Shown: in pieces, positions 25,435 through 37,599 of the stretch
Layout: each line of letters opens with the position of its first letter
How positions within the stretch are numbered: position 1 is the first letter of the stretch
Source of the DNA: Chlorocebus sabaeus
Lineage: Eukaryota; Chordata; Mammalia; Primates; Cercopithecidae
Length of the DNA: 64,000 nt
Direction: 5' to 3'
NCBI RefSeq assembly: GCF_047675955.1
Contig: NC_132913.1
Location: 73,775,236-73,839,235 of the forward strand
Notes under the pieces: generated by a model
The model's database searches: none
Seen by the model: the letters and a program-made list of their open reading frames with translations, nothing else
What the model was told of the DNA's origin: nothing
Translations under genes and position numbers: made by a program

Positions 25435-26355
25435 TAGTTATCCAGGAAAAGATATCAAAAATAGCCATTAAAACTATTTTTCATATTACAGCAATTTGAA
25501 AACTTACTTCTATTTAACTGACAAAAAGTGTATCTTGATTTTTAGCCTTGACATATGGCAGTAAAACACGAATTACAAATTGGATTTGCACATAAATGTC
25601 AGAAAAACTTCCCTGATTTTTCATCGGAAATGTATTCCATTTGGAGGATCTGTTACATTTCCATAGGAAGTAATAACTTGATCAAAGCCATGAAATAAGG
25701 TTTGCTGCATTTATTTAGTCTCCTTTTACACAATGGCTTTTCCAAATCTGTGTGTGCTACTTTTGCCCCACAATGTGAAAAGGAGACCATTAACTGTAGG
25801 ATACCACTTGCTATGTAGATTTTCGGGTCTTGTTTGCACTTGATATTTGAATTAATATATCCCAATTCTCCCTCCAATTTACTTGTACGTTTATTGTAGT
25901 TGGTTAAAAGAAAAAAAAAAAAACTGCAGGTAAGTCAGGTAATAAACTGTGAGTCAGCAGGCCATTTATCTTCTGTAATAAATAGGAGTCAGAAAGTCGC
26001 ACAGAAAATCGGGCTATATTATTCAATCAGGCATTCAGTCATGAATCAACGTGTTACTTCCTCCACACCATTCTGCAGGCCTCAATGAAGTAACAAAAAT
26101 GTTTTTCCTCTAATAAAAGTAGTATATTCCTTTTTTAAAAAGTCCTTTTCTCACAAGAACACATAGAAAAGGATATATTTAAATACATCAAAAACACCAA
26201 TTAGGATGATTTTCTCTAGCAGTACTCAATAGGAGATGAAAGAAAAGGAGAGAAAAGGTACTGTGGAAAAATAGATCCAAAGGAGGGAAAGATGATTTTA
26301 CATGGGCTCAGAATGCATCCCAGTAAGTTCATAAGTTACTACAATCCCTGCCCCC
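25435..26355. other. Unassigned AT-rich intergenic DNA
   Basis: Nothing supportable seen. Confidence 0.45.
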
Positions 26356-26359
26356 TTAC

Positions 26360-26993
26360 TTTTAGTCAATGACCACTTCAAAAAATAAAAACAGTCAACT
26401 GTTGACAGAAACTCACCTCTGCTTGTATCTACCTACAAATATCTATATTTTTGTCAATTCATACTCTATTTCCTCTTATCTCACAGAGACTGGTACTTTC
26501 TCCACTTTCCAAAGGAGAATACCTCTCTCTATGTTCTCTATCTTGTCTTTCACCTCCCTGATTGTGCTTTGTCAATAATTCAGTTACAATTTCTGCATCT
26601 AGGATGCCTTCAGCCTCTCAATCTGTAAACACATTCAAGCTTCCCCACCATCTTAAATGTATCTTTTCCTACTTTTTGTCATTCCCACAATCTACTTTGT
26701 TTAACTGCCAATATCCTTAAGTCATTTATATTTACTGTTCCCACATTCTATTTGATTTTTCCAGCCATTATAATACGGCTTCCATCACCACCAACTCCAA
26801 TCAAGTTGATCTCATTTAAGCCACCCGTGTCCTTCTAACCACACCCAAAGGGCTTCTTCAATTGTATCAAGATCATTTTCCTGCAGCATTCGACACCATT
26901 TCTCTTCTGAAAACTCTTTCTTCTTGGTTTTCTCAACACAACTCTCTTTCCTTATCTCCCTTCTACTCCTTGTCTTTTCTTCTTCAGTGTCTT
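26360..26993 (+). mobile_element. L2, left half of a split element
   Basis: Pyrimidine-rich L2 ORF sequence (ATAATACGGCTTCCATCACC, GCAGCATTCGACACCATTTC, CTTGGTTTTCTCAACAC). It breaks at the MLT1-like LTR and resumes, in L2 order, at about 30405. Confidence 0.72.
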
Positions 26994-27047
26994 TGTGTTA
27001 ATTATCTATTACTGTGTAACAAATTATCCTAAGACTTAGTGGCTTGA
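26994..27047 (-). mobile_element. MLT1-like LTR, left part of a split element
   Basis: Complement of the LTR 3' end (TGTGTTAATTATCTATTACT, GTAACAAATTATCC). Cut by the L1; last 14 bases (27034-27047) are the L1 target duplication. Confidence 0.75.
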
Positions 27048-27705
27048 CACAAAAAGAATCAAATACCTAGGAATACAGCTAACCAGAGAGGTAAAAGGTC
27101 TGTACAATAAAAATTATAAAACACTGCTCAAAGAAATCAGATGTGATACAAATATATGAGAAAACATTCCACGCTCATGGATAGGAAGAATCAGTATCAT
27201 CAAAATGCCCATACTGCACAAGCCAATATATAGATGCAATGCTATTCCTATTAAACTACCAATGACATTCGTCATGGAACTAGAAAAAAAAAACTATTTT
27301 AAAATTCATATGGAATCAAAAAAGGGCCAAAATAGCCAAGGCAATCCTAAGCAAAAAGAACAAAGCTGGAAGCATCATGTTATCCAATTTCAAACTATAC
27401 TACAAGGCGACAGTAACCAAAACAGCATGGTACTTGTACAAAACAGATACACAGACCAATGGAATAGAATGGAGAGCCCAGAAATAAGGGTGCATGCCTA
27501 CAACCATCTGATCTTCAACAAAGCTGACAAAAACAAGCAATGGGGAAAGGATTTCCTATTCAATAAATGGTGCTGGGATAGCTGGCTAGCTATATGCAGA
27601 AGATTAAAACTGGACCACCTCCTTACACCATACATAAAAATTAACTCATGATGGATTAAAGACTTAAATGTAAAACCCAAAACTATAAAAACCCAAGGAG
27701 ACAAC

Positions 27706-28053
27706 AGCATTAGTCTGTTCTTATGCTGCTAATAAAGACAGTTTATAAAGGAAGTTTATAAAGGAAAGAGGTTTAATTGACCCACAGTTCCACATGGCTG
27801 GGGAGGACTCACAATCATGGTAGAAGGTGAATGGGGAGCAAAGTCACATTTTACATGGCAGCAGGCAAGACAGCTTGTGCAGGGGAACTCCCCTTTGTAA
27901 AACCATCACGTAAGACTTATTCACTACCATGAGAACAGTATGGGCTAAACCATCCCCATGATTCAATTATCTCCATTTTGCCCCGCCCTTGATATGTGGC
28001 TATTATTATAATTCAAGGTGAGATCTGGGTGGGGACACAGCCGAACCATATCA
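27706..28053 (-). mobile_element. THE1-type LTR (ERVL-MaLR), solitary
   Basis: Complement of a THE1-like LTR: starts near TTAGTCTGTTCTTATGCTGC, ends GAACCATATCA. Exact 5-bp duplication ACAAC at 27701-27705 and 28054-28058. The L1 resumes at CTAGGCAATAC without loss. No internal retroviral sequence. Confidence 0.92.
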
Positions 28054-28307
28054 ACAACCTAGGCAATACAGCTCTGGACATACGACCTGCAAAGATTTCA
28101 TGACAAAGACATCAAACGCAATTGCAACAAAAGCAAAAATTGACAAATGGGATCCAATTAAACTTAAGAGCTTCTTCACAGCAAAATAAACTATACACAG
28201 AGTAAACAGAGAACCTACAGAATGGGTGAAAATATTTATAAACTATGCATTTGACATAGGTCTAATATTCAGCATCTATAAGGAACTTAAACAAATTTAC
28301 AAGCAAA

Positions 28308-28617
28308 GGGCCAGGCGCGGTGGCTCAAGCCTGTAATCCCAGCACTTTGGGAGGCCGAGACGGGCGGATCACGAGGTCAGGAGATCGAGACCATCCTGGC
28401 TAACACGGTGAAACCCCGTCTCCACTAAAAAATACAAAAAATTAGCCGGGCGAAGTGGTGGGCGCCTGTAGTCCCAGCTACTCGGGAGGCTGAGGCAGGA
28501 GAATGGCGTGAACCCGGGAGGCGGAGCTTGCAGTGAGCTGAGATCCGGCCACTGCACTCCAGCCTGGGCGACAGAGCGAGACTCTGTCTCGGGAAAAAAA
28601 AAAAAAAAAAAAAAAAA
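28308..28617 (+). mobile_element. Young AluY with cercopithecid-type variants
   Basis: Near-consensus AluY with CAAGCCTG, GAGACGGGCGG and ATCCGGCCACTGC. Exact 17-bp duplication ACAAATTTACAAGCAAA at 28291-28307 and 28618-28634, within the L1. Confidence 0.96.
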
Positions 28618-29486
28618 ACAAATTTACAAGCAAAAAACAACCACATTAAAAAATGGACGAAGGACATGAGCAGACACTTTTGAAAATAAGACATACACGT
28701 GGCAAACAAGCATATGAACAAAGCTCAACATCACTGATCATTAGAGAAGTGCAAATCAAACCCACAATGAGGTACCATCTCACACCAGTCAGAAGGGCTT
28801 TTATTAAAAAGTCAGAAAAAAATGCTGGTGAGATTGCAGAGAAAAGGAAATGTGTATACACTGTTGGTGGGAGTGTAAATTAGTTCCATTGTGGAAAGCA
28901 GTGTGATGACTCCTCAAAGAGCTAAAAGCAGAACTATCATTCAACCCAGCAATCCCATTACTGGGTATATACCCAAAGGAATATAAATTGTTCTACCACA
29001 AAGACACATGCACGTGAATGTTCACTGAAGCACTGTTCACAATAGCAAAGACGAGGAATCAACCTAAAAGCCCATCAGCAGCAGACAGTATAAAGAACTT
29101 GTGGTACATACACACCATAGAATACCATGCAGACATAAAAAAGAACAAGATCATGTCCTTTACAGGAACATGGATGGAGCTGGAGGCCATTACGTTTAGC
29201 AAACTAATGTAGGAACAGTAAACCAGATACCACATGTTTTCACTTGTTAGTGGGAGCTAAATAATGAGAACCAATAGAAATAGAGGGGAACAACAGACAC
29301 TGGGCCTACTTGAGATTGCAGGGTAGGAGGAGGGAGAGAATCCAGAAAAGTAACTATCAGATACTACGCTTAGTACCTGGATGACAAAAAATCTATACAT
29401 CAAACCCTCATGACACGAGTTTGTTACTGTATAACAAACCTGCCCATGTACCCCTAAACCTAAATAAAAGTTAAAATAATTTAACA

Positions 29487-29800
29487 GGGTTGGTGCCATG
29501 GCTCATGCATGCAATCTCAGCACTTTGGGAAGCCAAGGTGGGTGGATTACCTGAGGTCAAAAGCTCAATAACAGCTTGGCCAACATGGCGAAACCCCATC
29601 TCTACTAAAAATATAAAAATTAGCTGGGCTTGGTGGCTCAAGCCTTTAATCCCAGCTACTCGGGAGGCTGAGGCAGGAGAACCGCTTGAACACGGGAGGT
29701 AGAGGTTGCAGTGAATGGAGATTGCACCACTGCACTCCAGCCTGGGCAACAAGCACAAAACTCCATCTCAAAAAATAATAGTAATAATAACAATTAAATA
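29487..29800 (+). mobile_element. Alu (S-like) in the L1 tail
   Basis: Full-length Alu starting about 10 bp after the L1 3' end, with an (AAT)n tail. The L1 target duplication follows it, so it likely landed in the L1 poly(A). Confidence 0.92.
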
Positions 29801-29807
29801 GACAATA

Positions 29808-30404
29808 ACTTAGTAGCTTGAAACAGCAAACATTAATTATCTCAAAGTTTCTGTTGGTCAGGAATTTAGAAATGTCTTGGGGGAAAGGGAAAACACCCTT
29901 CTGGCTTAGAGTCTGTCATGAGGTTACAGTCAGATAATGTCTGGGGCCATAATAATCTAAAGCCTTGAGTGGGGCTAGAGGATTCATTTCCCCAATGGTT
30001 CACCCATGTGGCTGTTGGTAAAGGTCTTAGTCTGTCACTAGCTTTTTACAGATGTCTCAGTTCCTCACTGGCTATTAGCAAGAAGCCCTGGCTCCTCACC
30101 ACATGGATCTCTTCACAGGCTGCTTGAGTATTTTCACAACATGACAAATAGATTTCACCAGATTGAACAATGAGGGAGAGGGAGACAGAGCGAGCGAGAG
30201 AGAGACAGAGAAAGCAAGCAAGCGAGTGAGAGACAGAGAAAGCTACAGTACTTTTTATGCCATAGAAATTATATACTGTTACTTCTGCTTTAATTGTATT
30301 TATTGGGAGTAAGCCCTTAAATCCAGCCCGACACTAAAAAGGAGAATTAAGCTCCACCTCTTAAGAGTATCAATTAATTTATGAACGTATTTTATACTAC
30401 CACA
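29808..30404 (-). mobile_element. MLT1-like LTR, right part of a split element
   Basis: Continues the left part: CTCAAAGTTTCTGTTGGTCA, CATGTGGCTGTTGGTAAAGG, CAGTTCCTCACTGGCTATTA, AAGCTCCACCTCTTAAGAGT. Includes a GA-rich stretch at 30172-30242. Confidence 0.8.
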
Positions 30405-31445
30405 AACGTCTACATTCTATTTCCTGAAAGCTGCTGTTACTTAAGGGTCTTACCTCTGTCCTCTTATCATCTTATTCACCCTCCCTGGGTGTTCTCAACT
30501 ATTCCCATTGTTTCAATTGTCATCTATATTATAGATGAATCTAAAATCAGTTTCTAGCCCCGATCCCCTTCCCAAACCCATATTTGTATTTTCAACTGCT
30601 TATCCTACATCTTCACCTAGAAAGCCAGTACAACCTGTCCAAAACTAAACTTCTGTTTTCCTTCCCCTTTGCTCCAATTTGGCTCTTTATATCTTCAACC
30701 CAATTACCCACGTTAGAAAACATGAATCATCTTCAATTCCTACTTCTCCTTCTTACCTCTCATATCCCTTGATATGGATTTATCCCTACTGTTTATGCCT
30801 TCTAAATAACTCTCAATTTATTTTCTTCTCATCATCATTACCATCTTCGTACAGGCTGTCATCATTCCTCTCCAACTCTACTGCAGTAGCCTAATAATTG
30901 ATTTCCCTGTCTCGTCTCTCCCCATTCTAATTTACTTTTTGTCAGATTTCTCTTGGTTAAAATATAGATCTGAGATCATATATCTCTATAAAAACCTTGA
31001 ATGGCCCACCAATAACCAGTTTAAAGAGTCCAAGCTCTTTAAAATGATATATAAGGCCCTTTAAAATCTGATCCTAATATGTTTTAGCTTCATCTCGTCA
31101 AATGTCTCAACAAATTTTCACCAAATCATTGTCATTCCCTGAAAATGCCATGTACTTTCACACATTCACATATTTGCACACACTATTTCCTCTGCCTGCA
31201 ATACCCACTACTCTCTGCTCTGCTAGGGAAACTCCTATTTCCAGAGTTCAAACAGCACCTCTTTCACGAAGCCCTCTCTGACTTTCCTAGGTGGGAAGTC
31301 ATTTCATTCACTGTGGTTCCACATTATCCTGCATATACTGATGGCATATCGTTGTTAACCTATATTTCATGAATTATTTTAGGACTGATTCAGTTTCAAA
31401 CATTTTGTCCTTTTGTCTTTGTATGAACATGAATAAATGTTTCAG
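30405..31445 (+). mobile_element. L2, right half of a split element
   Basis: Continues L2 order: CACCCTCCCTGGGTGTTCTC, ACCTGTCCAAAACTAAAC, TATATAAGGCCCTTTAAAAT, CTATTTCCTCTGCCTGCAAT, CACGAAGCCCTCTCTGAC, end AATAAATGTTTCAGACTG. Confidence 0.75.
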
Positions 31446-31473
31446 ACTGCTTTCCATTATTTAATTCAGAAAA

Positions 31474-31557
31474 TATAATTGCTAGTGACAACTGCTGGCC
31501 CCCTCCAGGACTTACAGAATAATCTGTTGCCGGAGAAGACCTGTCTCACAGAATTTT
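31474..31557 (+). repeat. 84-bp dispersed duplicate, copy 1
   Basis: From TATAATTGCTAGTGACAACT to CTGTCTCACAGAATTTT. Copy 2 at 34597-34680 is the same length with three substitutions. Family unknown. Confidence 0.93.
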
Positions 31558-31559
31558 TG

Positions 31560-32030
31560 AAATCTTTTCTCATTTTGTGTTGTTAATCTGCATCATTGAA
31601 GAAGACAAAGTGCTATTTCGAGTACACAGCACAAGTAAATATATTAGGAACATTTTCCTTTCCACATTGCGCACTTTGTATTCCCCACTATTACAAACCC
31701 ACATTCCATGATAAGCAGCTGATGATGAGGTATCATCAGGTGAACTCAAAGAAAAGATGCCTACAAATGTATGCATACATCTAGTTAAAGACATTTATCC
31801 TTATAAGTGCCATCTATTAATTTTGTTCCTTTATTGTATAATCTTAGACTTAGGGACAAATAGCACATCACCATTATTATTAGAAAAATCCCCAGAAGTA
31901 TCAGTGATCATAACCTCTTGGCACAGAAGCTTTTGTTAAATTCATATTCAAAATATAAGATAAATACCAAAACTATATATACTCTTATAGCACAAATGGG
32001 GCAAGAACTCTAAGTCAGCTCTAGTTCTCA
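31560..32030. other. Unassigned AT-rich intergenic DNA
   Basis: Nothing supportable seen. Confidence 0.45.
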
Positions 32031-32036
32031 GTCATC

Positions 32037-32332
32037 TTTTTTTTTCTTTCCCGTGACCCAGTCTCGCTCCTTGCGCAGGCTGGAGTGCAGTGGCGCAATC
32101 TCCGCTCACTGCAACCTCCCGCTCCTAGCTAGCTCAAGCTATTCTCCTGCCTCAGTCTTCCAAGTAGCTAGGATTACAGGCATGTGCCACCAGGCCTGGC
32201 TAATTTTTGTGGTTCTAGTAGAGACGGGGTATCGCCATGTTGCCCAAACTAGTCTCGAACTCCTGGGCTCAAGTGATTCACATTCGGCCCCCCAAAGTGC
32301 TGAGATTACAGGCACGAGCCGCTGCGCCCGGC
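32037..32332 (-). mobile_element. Alu (S-like)
   Basis: Reverse Alu from a T-rich tail to GCGCCCGGC; CAGTCATC/CAGCCATC flank it. Confidence 0.93.
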
Positions 32333-32344
32333 AGCCATCACTCA

Positions 32345-32660
32345 TTTTTAAAAGCACATTTATTGAGCTCGAAGAGACAGGTTGCATTAGGCACCTGATG
32401 AGAGCCAAGGTTCCTGCTCCCATGAAGCTTATATTCTGGGACAAGAGACACCCAAGTAAGAAATGAAAACATAAAAACACAAAGTAATTACAAATTAAGA
32501 TGAATCTACAATTAAGGAGTGAAACACGTGATGACACAGATATTAACTAGGGTCAGAGGGTATAAGTTGTTTAGATGTAGTGGTCAGGGATAACTGTTTA
32601 GAAGAATTGCCACTTGAGCTGATATCTGTAGGATGAAAATGAGCCAGCCACGTGGAGACC
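32345..32660 (-). mobile_element. Ancient L2-like fragment
   Basis: Complement-type blocks: CCCATGAAGCTTATATTCTG, GTGGTCAGGGATAACTG, CACTTGAGCTGATATCTG, GAGCCAGCCACGTGG. Confidence 0.5.
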
Positions 32661-32929
32661 TGTAGGAAGAATATACCCAAAAAGGGAACAACGGCAACGA
32701 TACCTTAAATACAATGTCATAATTACAAAAAAGAGCCCTCAAAAATGCCAGTTATCAGCAGATGACAGTATCCATATATGTAAGAAAAGAAATATAGGTC
32801 AATAGAATTTGAAATATACACTTGTTTCAGATAGCCATGTCTTAAATTGTATGTCCAGTATGATTCATCCTAATTTGGAATAAGTAAGTAGCCATATTTT
32901 TTAAGCCAACTCAAGGCAAAATTACCAGG

Positions 32930-33400
32930 CCCTGTTGATACTCTACTACCCAAAAGTTTCTTCTCCCTAGGGTCCCTGCCACAGTTGCCTCTTTTCACTT
33001 TCCTCCCTAAACTTATTTTTCTATATTTACCTTTTAAACATTGTTCCTCACATTTTTATTCTTTTTTGACTCTCTACAATCTTTCTCAAAGTTATCCATT
33101 CCCATTGGCCCCCATGTTCTAAACTCTTCTGAGTTTACAAGTCAAATATATACCATTGGATTTTGCCACATAAATGACCCACTAGGACCATAAATTCAGC
33201 AGAGCCAAAACTAGATATGTTATTTCTTGCCCTGACCACACATTCCAATCATTCCCTATGTAACCTCCCTGGCACCCACATTGATCACTTGCCCATGCTT
33301 GCCACCTGGATCCTCTTCTACTTTCTGACTTCTTCCCCTCAGCTCCCACATTCAGTCACCCAATCTCTTGATTTTATATTCTCCATATTTACTGGAGTAA
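32930..33400 (+). mobile_element. Ancient L2 fragment
   Basis: Pyrimidine-rich with L2 style blocks (CTTGCCCATGCTTGCCACCT, CTCCCACATTCAGTCACCCA). Best support from 33060 on. Confidence 0.5.
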
Positions 33401-33519
33401 GCTCATTTAGAAATTAATGTATCAATGCTGAATTCTTTCCTTCTTTACACTATGACCTGAATTATATAGTAGTATCCACTAATTATGTGTTTACATGTCC
33501 CAAAATACTCTAATAAATG

Positions 33520-33715
33520 ACTTACATGCATTGTATCATTTCATCCTTCCAATAGCCCTATTAGCTACGAACAGTATTATTTCTCATATATAAGAAGAGT
33601 AAAGCTTACAGGTGTCCAACAATTTGCCTAAAGTTACTTATATAAGTGGAAGGGAAGGAATTTAACCCACATATTTTGACTCTAAAACATGACCTCTCAT
33701 ACAGTGTGCCATATA
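33520..33715 (-). mobile_element. MIR SINE
   Basis: Complement order: CAATAGCCCTATTAGCTACG, TATTTCTCATATATAAGAAG, TTTGCCTAAAGTTAC, GAATTTAACCCACATATTTT. Confidence 0.72.
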
Positions 33716-33719
33716 AAAG

Positions 33720-34590
33720 AAATAGAAAATTAGCTTTCATAAGAAAAAATAAGAAACTAATTTGATAGTTCTTTTAGGAATAACTTTCCCACTTCAAAGG
33801 TTTTAAGATTCCAGGATAAATGACACTAAATCCAGCTATAAGGTAAGATGGTATTCAATCCATTAAAACAGTAGTTCTGAAATGTTTTCAGGTAGCAAAT
33901 ACCTAGAACTTGTGGTGTTATATGGGAAAATTTAAAATATATTAATAAACTTAATTTCACCAAAAAGACTGTAACATAAGACCATATTTTACATAAATGT
34001 CCCCACATTATTTTGAATATACAGGTTTTTCAGTCACATGAAATATATGATCCATTACTGTTTCTTTTTTTTTAAGCTGCTAGCTGAAAAACGCTAGCAA
34101 TCTACTAATTTTTTAAGAATGACTATGAGGGAAAAAAGCTTAAAATTGAAAAAAATGCATATTTTTCTGTTAACTAGAAATACATCATCATTCAATTTAG
34201 TTGATCATCTTAGTCCAACCTACTGAACTCTTTCATATGAGCATAATTTGAGAACCACTGAAATAAACATTTATTAAGCACCTATATTTAAGAAAATATG
34301 CAATGTGTAATGGGAAAACAGAATAAAATATCGTGTCTCAGTTTACAAACTTACCGAGAAGAAAAAAAATTCCTTACAGGGTTTTGATTTTGTCTTCTAA
34401 GACTATAAAATGTATGAAAAATGTTTATGCTTATTACAGGAAAATTAACTATTGTAGCTATAGAATAATCATCAATGCAAATTAAAACCTATATATATGT
34501 ATATGTGAGGTCTTCAAAGAAGTTACAAAATAGGGTGACACTATCAAATTCATATATTAGAAAATTTACTTTTGGAGTAATGCATTGTGA
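33720..34590. other. Unassigned AT-rich intergenic DNA
   Basis: Nothing supportable seen. Confidence 0.45.
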
Positions 34591-34596
34591 AGAAAT

Positions 34597-34680
34597 TATA
34601 ATTGCTAGTGACAACTGCTGGCCCCCTCCAGGACTTCCAGAATAATCTGTTGCTGGAAAAGACCTGTCTCACAGAATTTT
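34597..34680 (+). repeat. 84-bp dispersed duplicate, copy 2
   Basis: Same unit as 31474-31557. Flanks on both sides differ from those of copy 1. Confidence 0.93.
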
Positions 34681-34744
34681 GTATGTATTACTATACATAC
34701 TGGTATATAATACTGGTAATACCATACATTGAAGAAATTAGATC

Positions 34745-34930
34745 AAGAGAAACAAGAGGTACTTGCAATAGTCCAAGTAAAAATGGGGCCCTGAAATAGG
34801 ATAGTGAAGTAGGAAGGAAATAATTTGAAAGAGGATCCTTAAGATGTAGAATCACTATGACTTGACTTGACTAGATTTGGAGGTTGAAAAAAGAATCAAC
34901 GATGACTCACCAAAGTTTCTAATTATGATA
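34745..34930 (-). mobile_element. Ancient L2-like fragment
   Basis: Complement-type L2 text: CAAGAGGTACTTGCAATAGT, TTGGAGGTTGAAAAAAGAAT, GATGACTCACCAAAGTTTCT. Confidence 0.5.
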
Positions 34931-34934
34931 CCTA

Positions 34935-35745
34935 GATGGAAGGTAGATAGGTTTCTTTTTTGGGGGGTCCATGCATTTGTGCTTGTCTCATACATAAGAC
35001 TCATACTTTTCATAGTACATAAGACTATGAAAAGTTCTAAGGCACATAAAATTAGCGAGGGAATATGAAGGTGGGGAATAGGAAAAGCTGGCCTAAAATG
35101 AGGAGTAAGAACTGAAATACCAGAAGATAAAAAGCAGATGTTATAGGCTGAGGAAGATGTGGAATCCCTTATACTGCATTTAGAAAGACATAAAAAGCCA
35201 TTAGAAAACTATTACTAGGGAAATGACATGGCTGATTTAAATCATTGTTAATAATTTCAGTGTCGATGAGGCAAAAAATATTTGGAAATCGTACATCTTG
35301 GTTTCTTGACAAATGCCATAATAACTATTATCATAATGGCACCAAGAAATATTTCAAATAGAAACAGAGAATTCACCCACTTAAGTCACCTACTTAAGAA
35401 AATTTTGTGTCAGTGTAGGCTGGAGTGAAAGTTTACAGTATTGAAATTCAAACTGACAAGGTAAAAGACATTTTATATGCTTTACTGAAACATTGGCAAA
35501 TCTTTTTTAATATCTTAATTCAGAGGGAAAAAAAGTATTAAAGGAGACTGACTACCTGTCAGAATTTTGAAGCATTCACTATTTAAATCAAAATACTTCC
35601 TAATATGTACTGCCTCAACCCATAAAACAGATCAACAATTTATATGGCAAAATTAGTCCTGTTCTTATGACAAAAATGTACTTAGATAAACTAGTAGTCT
35701 TGTCTCTGCCCACCACCCATAGCAGAGTTTGGTCTGTTATCAATG
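34935..35745. other. Unassigned intergenic DNA
   Basis: No gene. A 10-bp perfect inverted repeat CTTTTCATAG/CTATGAAAAG sits at about 35007-35035. Confidence 0.45.
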
Positions 35746-35747
35746 AG

Positions 35748-35945
35748 TCTGTCTTAGTTTACTGGGGCTGCAATAACAAAGTACCACAAACTGGGTGGCT
35801 TAAAAAACAGAAATTTATTTTCTCATAGTTTTGGGGGCTAGTACTGTGAGATCAAGGTGTCAGCAGGTTTGGTTTCTTCTGAGGCTTCTCTCTTGGCTTG
35901 CAGACATACCTTCTAGCTATGTCTTCAAATGTGTTTATGGAAATA
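35748..35945 (-). mobile_element. MaLR LTR fragment (MST/MLT1-like)
   Basis: Complement of LTR 3' part: TACTGGGGCTGCAATAACAA, CAAACTGGGTGGCTTAAAAA, ATCAAGGTGTCAGCAGGTTT. The right end is not resolved. Confidence 0.75.
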
Positions 35946-35949
35946 TTCC

Positions 35950-37595
35950 TCACAGAATCTATAGGAAGCTTGGAAAATCAGGCTTAGAAAACGAAGCAAG
36001 AAATAATAGCAAAGAATGAAGTAAGGACATGTATGGATCTTGCCACACTGGCCTGCCACCACTGGACCATACATGCATTCTAATGCCCTGAAAAATTCCT
36101 ACACTTTGAAAGGTAGTCTTTCTCATTTTCTTGAGATTAAAAGCCCTAGGCATAGGGCTTCCTTCCTATACAGAAGGACATTAGAATGCTGGATAGCAAA
36201 CAATAATTTCTATTCAGTACAAAATCTACTGCCTTAATCTATTACATCTGATACATTCCAATAGATGTAAAGTTATCCAAATGGCTATATCCAAGGCAGT
36301 AAATTCACAGCCTGTCTACCAAATGAAAGCAGTCAGCTTTGGCAGTTTTTCTTTTAGGTCTTTTATGGTGGGTATTTACCTCAGGTTTAACACTGTTCCC
36401 ACAACTTCCTAATGTATTTCACTCATTCTGACGCTCAAGTTTATATCCCTGCTTTCTTGGGTATTTGAATCGTAACCCTTGGACTATGCCTTCTAAGTAT
36501 TGTTTTGTGAAAGTTTCGTTAGAATTGTAAGGTCAATAAAAATAGCAGTAGAAAACATAAAATTCCCAGCCCTGCTTCCATTTGCTATTTGAGACCATGA
36601 AAAACCATTTACCTTATTTCAAAAACTAGTGAACTCAATGAGTTGGACTTGTTATTTCTAAAATGTATGAAGAAATGATGTATGAGGGAGAGTGCTATGA
36701 GAGCATGTACTGTATTCAGAAATGTATATTCTCCACTTGAGGCAAGAAAGGATCTTTGTTCTCTACCAGGGCCACACTTCAGAGGAAAAAAACGAAAGCA
36801 AAGGTCACAAGGAGGCAGAGGAAGCTATGAATCATGAAACTGAAGCCATTATCATAACATTATAAGATTCTAGATTTTTTGTAACTTCCCCGTATTTGTT
36901 ATTTATAATTCATTTGCCTCATAATAATCAGTACAATTACTCAAAATCAAAGACCCAAAGGGTATCTTTGGGGCACTAAAAGTAGGAAGTTAAGACAACT
37001 ACATTCCATATGCAAACAAAGTCTCAAAGGAGACGATCTCCAAATAATCAAATGGATTATAATACTAAGTAAAGAGGGAGCTGGCTGCATCCCTTCATCC
37101 TCTGACAAGAACCATGACAATTACAAAAAATAAAGATGAAAATATGTAAAAGAGGGGGGAACCCATTAACCTGCAGTAGGAGCCCAAATGAAAAGAATTG
37201 TGTCTACACACACCTATCATTCTCGACACAATTCTTTTTAGTAGCTATCACATTTTTTCTACACACACACGCTCACACACCATACTTGGGGTTCCTTGAC
37301 ATTATCTTACGTAGAAAATTACTAAGTAAATAATCAATTTGACTAAGTAGGGGGGCTTATCGTTTTCTCCCTATTCGAATTAATGAAAAAGATAAAAAAC
37401 TTTTATCTATAAAGATGATTCTTGGTTCCACAATGCTTCTTAACAGAAATAAACAATAATCATTTTTTAAAATAACAGCTAAGCATTGTACATTTAAAAA
37501 AAATAGTATTTTGGTTTGTACAAGTATCAATGGGTCCCATTCATCATTTAAGTGCCTTTTCAAACAGGATCTAAGTTTGTAATGTTAGGTAATAG
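35950..37595. other. Unassigned intergenic DNA
   Basis: No gene or named repeat. 35950-36480 may be more LTR-derived sequence. Confidence 0.4.
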
Positions 37596-37599
37596 GCAT

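Larger units (their letters stand above)
27048..29476 (+). mobile_element. 5'-truncated primate L1 with internal insertions
   Basis: ORF2 end and 3' UTR in order over about 1.7 kb, excluding the inserted THE1-type LTR (27706-28053) and AluY (28308-28617). Target duplications 27034-27047 and 29808-29821 (14 bp, one mismatch). The right copy lies beyond an Alu in the L1 tail. Open frame 27205-27651 is an ORF2 remnant. Confidence 0.93.

Noticed and set aside
27205..27651. 148-codon + strand open frame
   Set aside because: Lies in a truncated L1 ORF2 remnant and is not an independent gene.
15128..29476. Active L1
   Set aside because: All L1 copies are 5'-truncated and have stops or insertions in ORF2.
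30172..30242. GA-rich tract as a separate microsatellite or regulatory GAGA element
   Set aside because: It falls in the MLT1-like LTR at a place that is GA-rich in family members, so no separate origin is needed.
32053..32537. 132-137 codon frames on both strands
   Set aside because: Both cover a reverse Alu and its flank; Alu-derived peptides are common artefacts.
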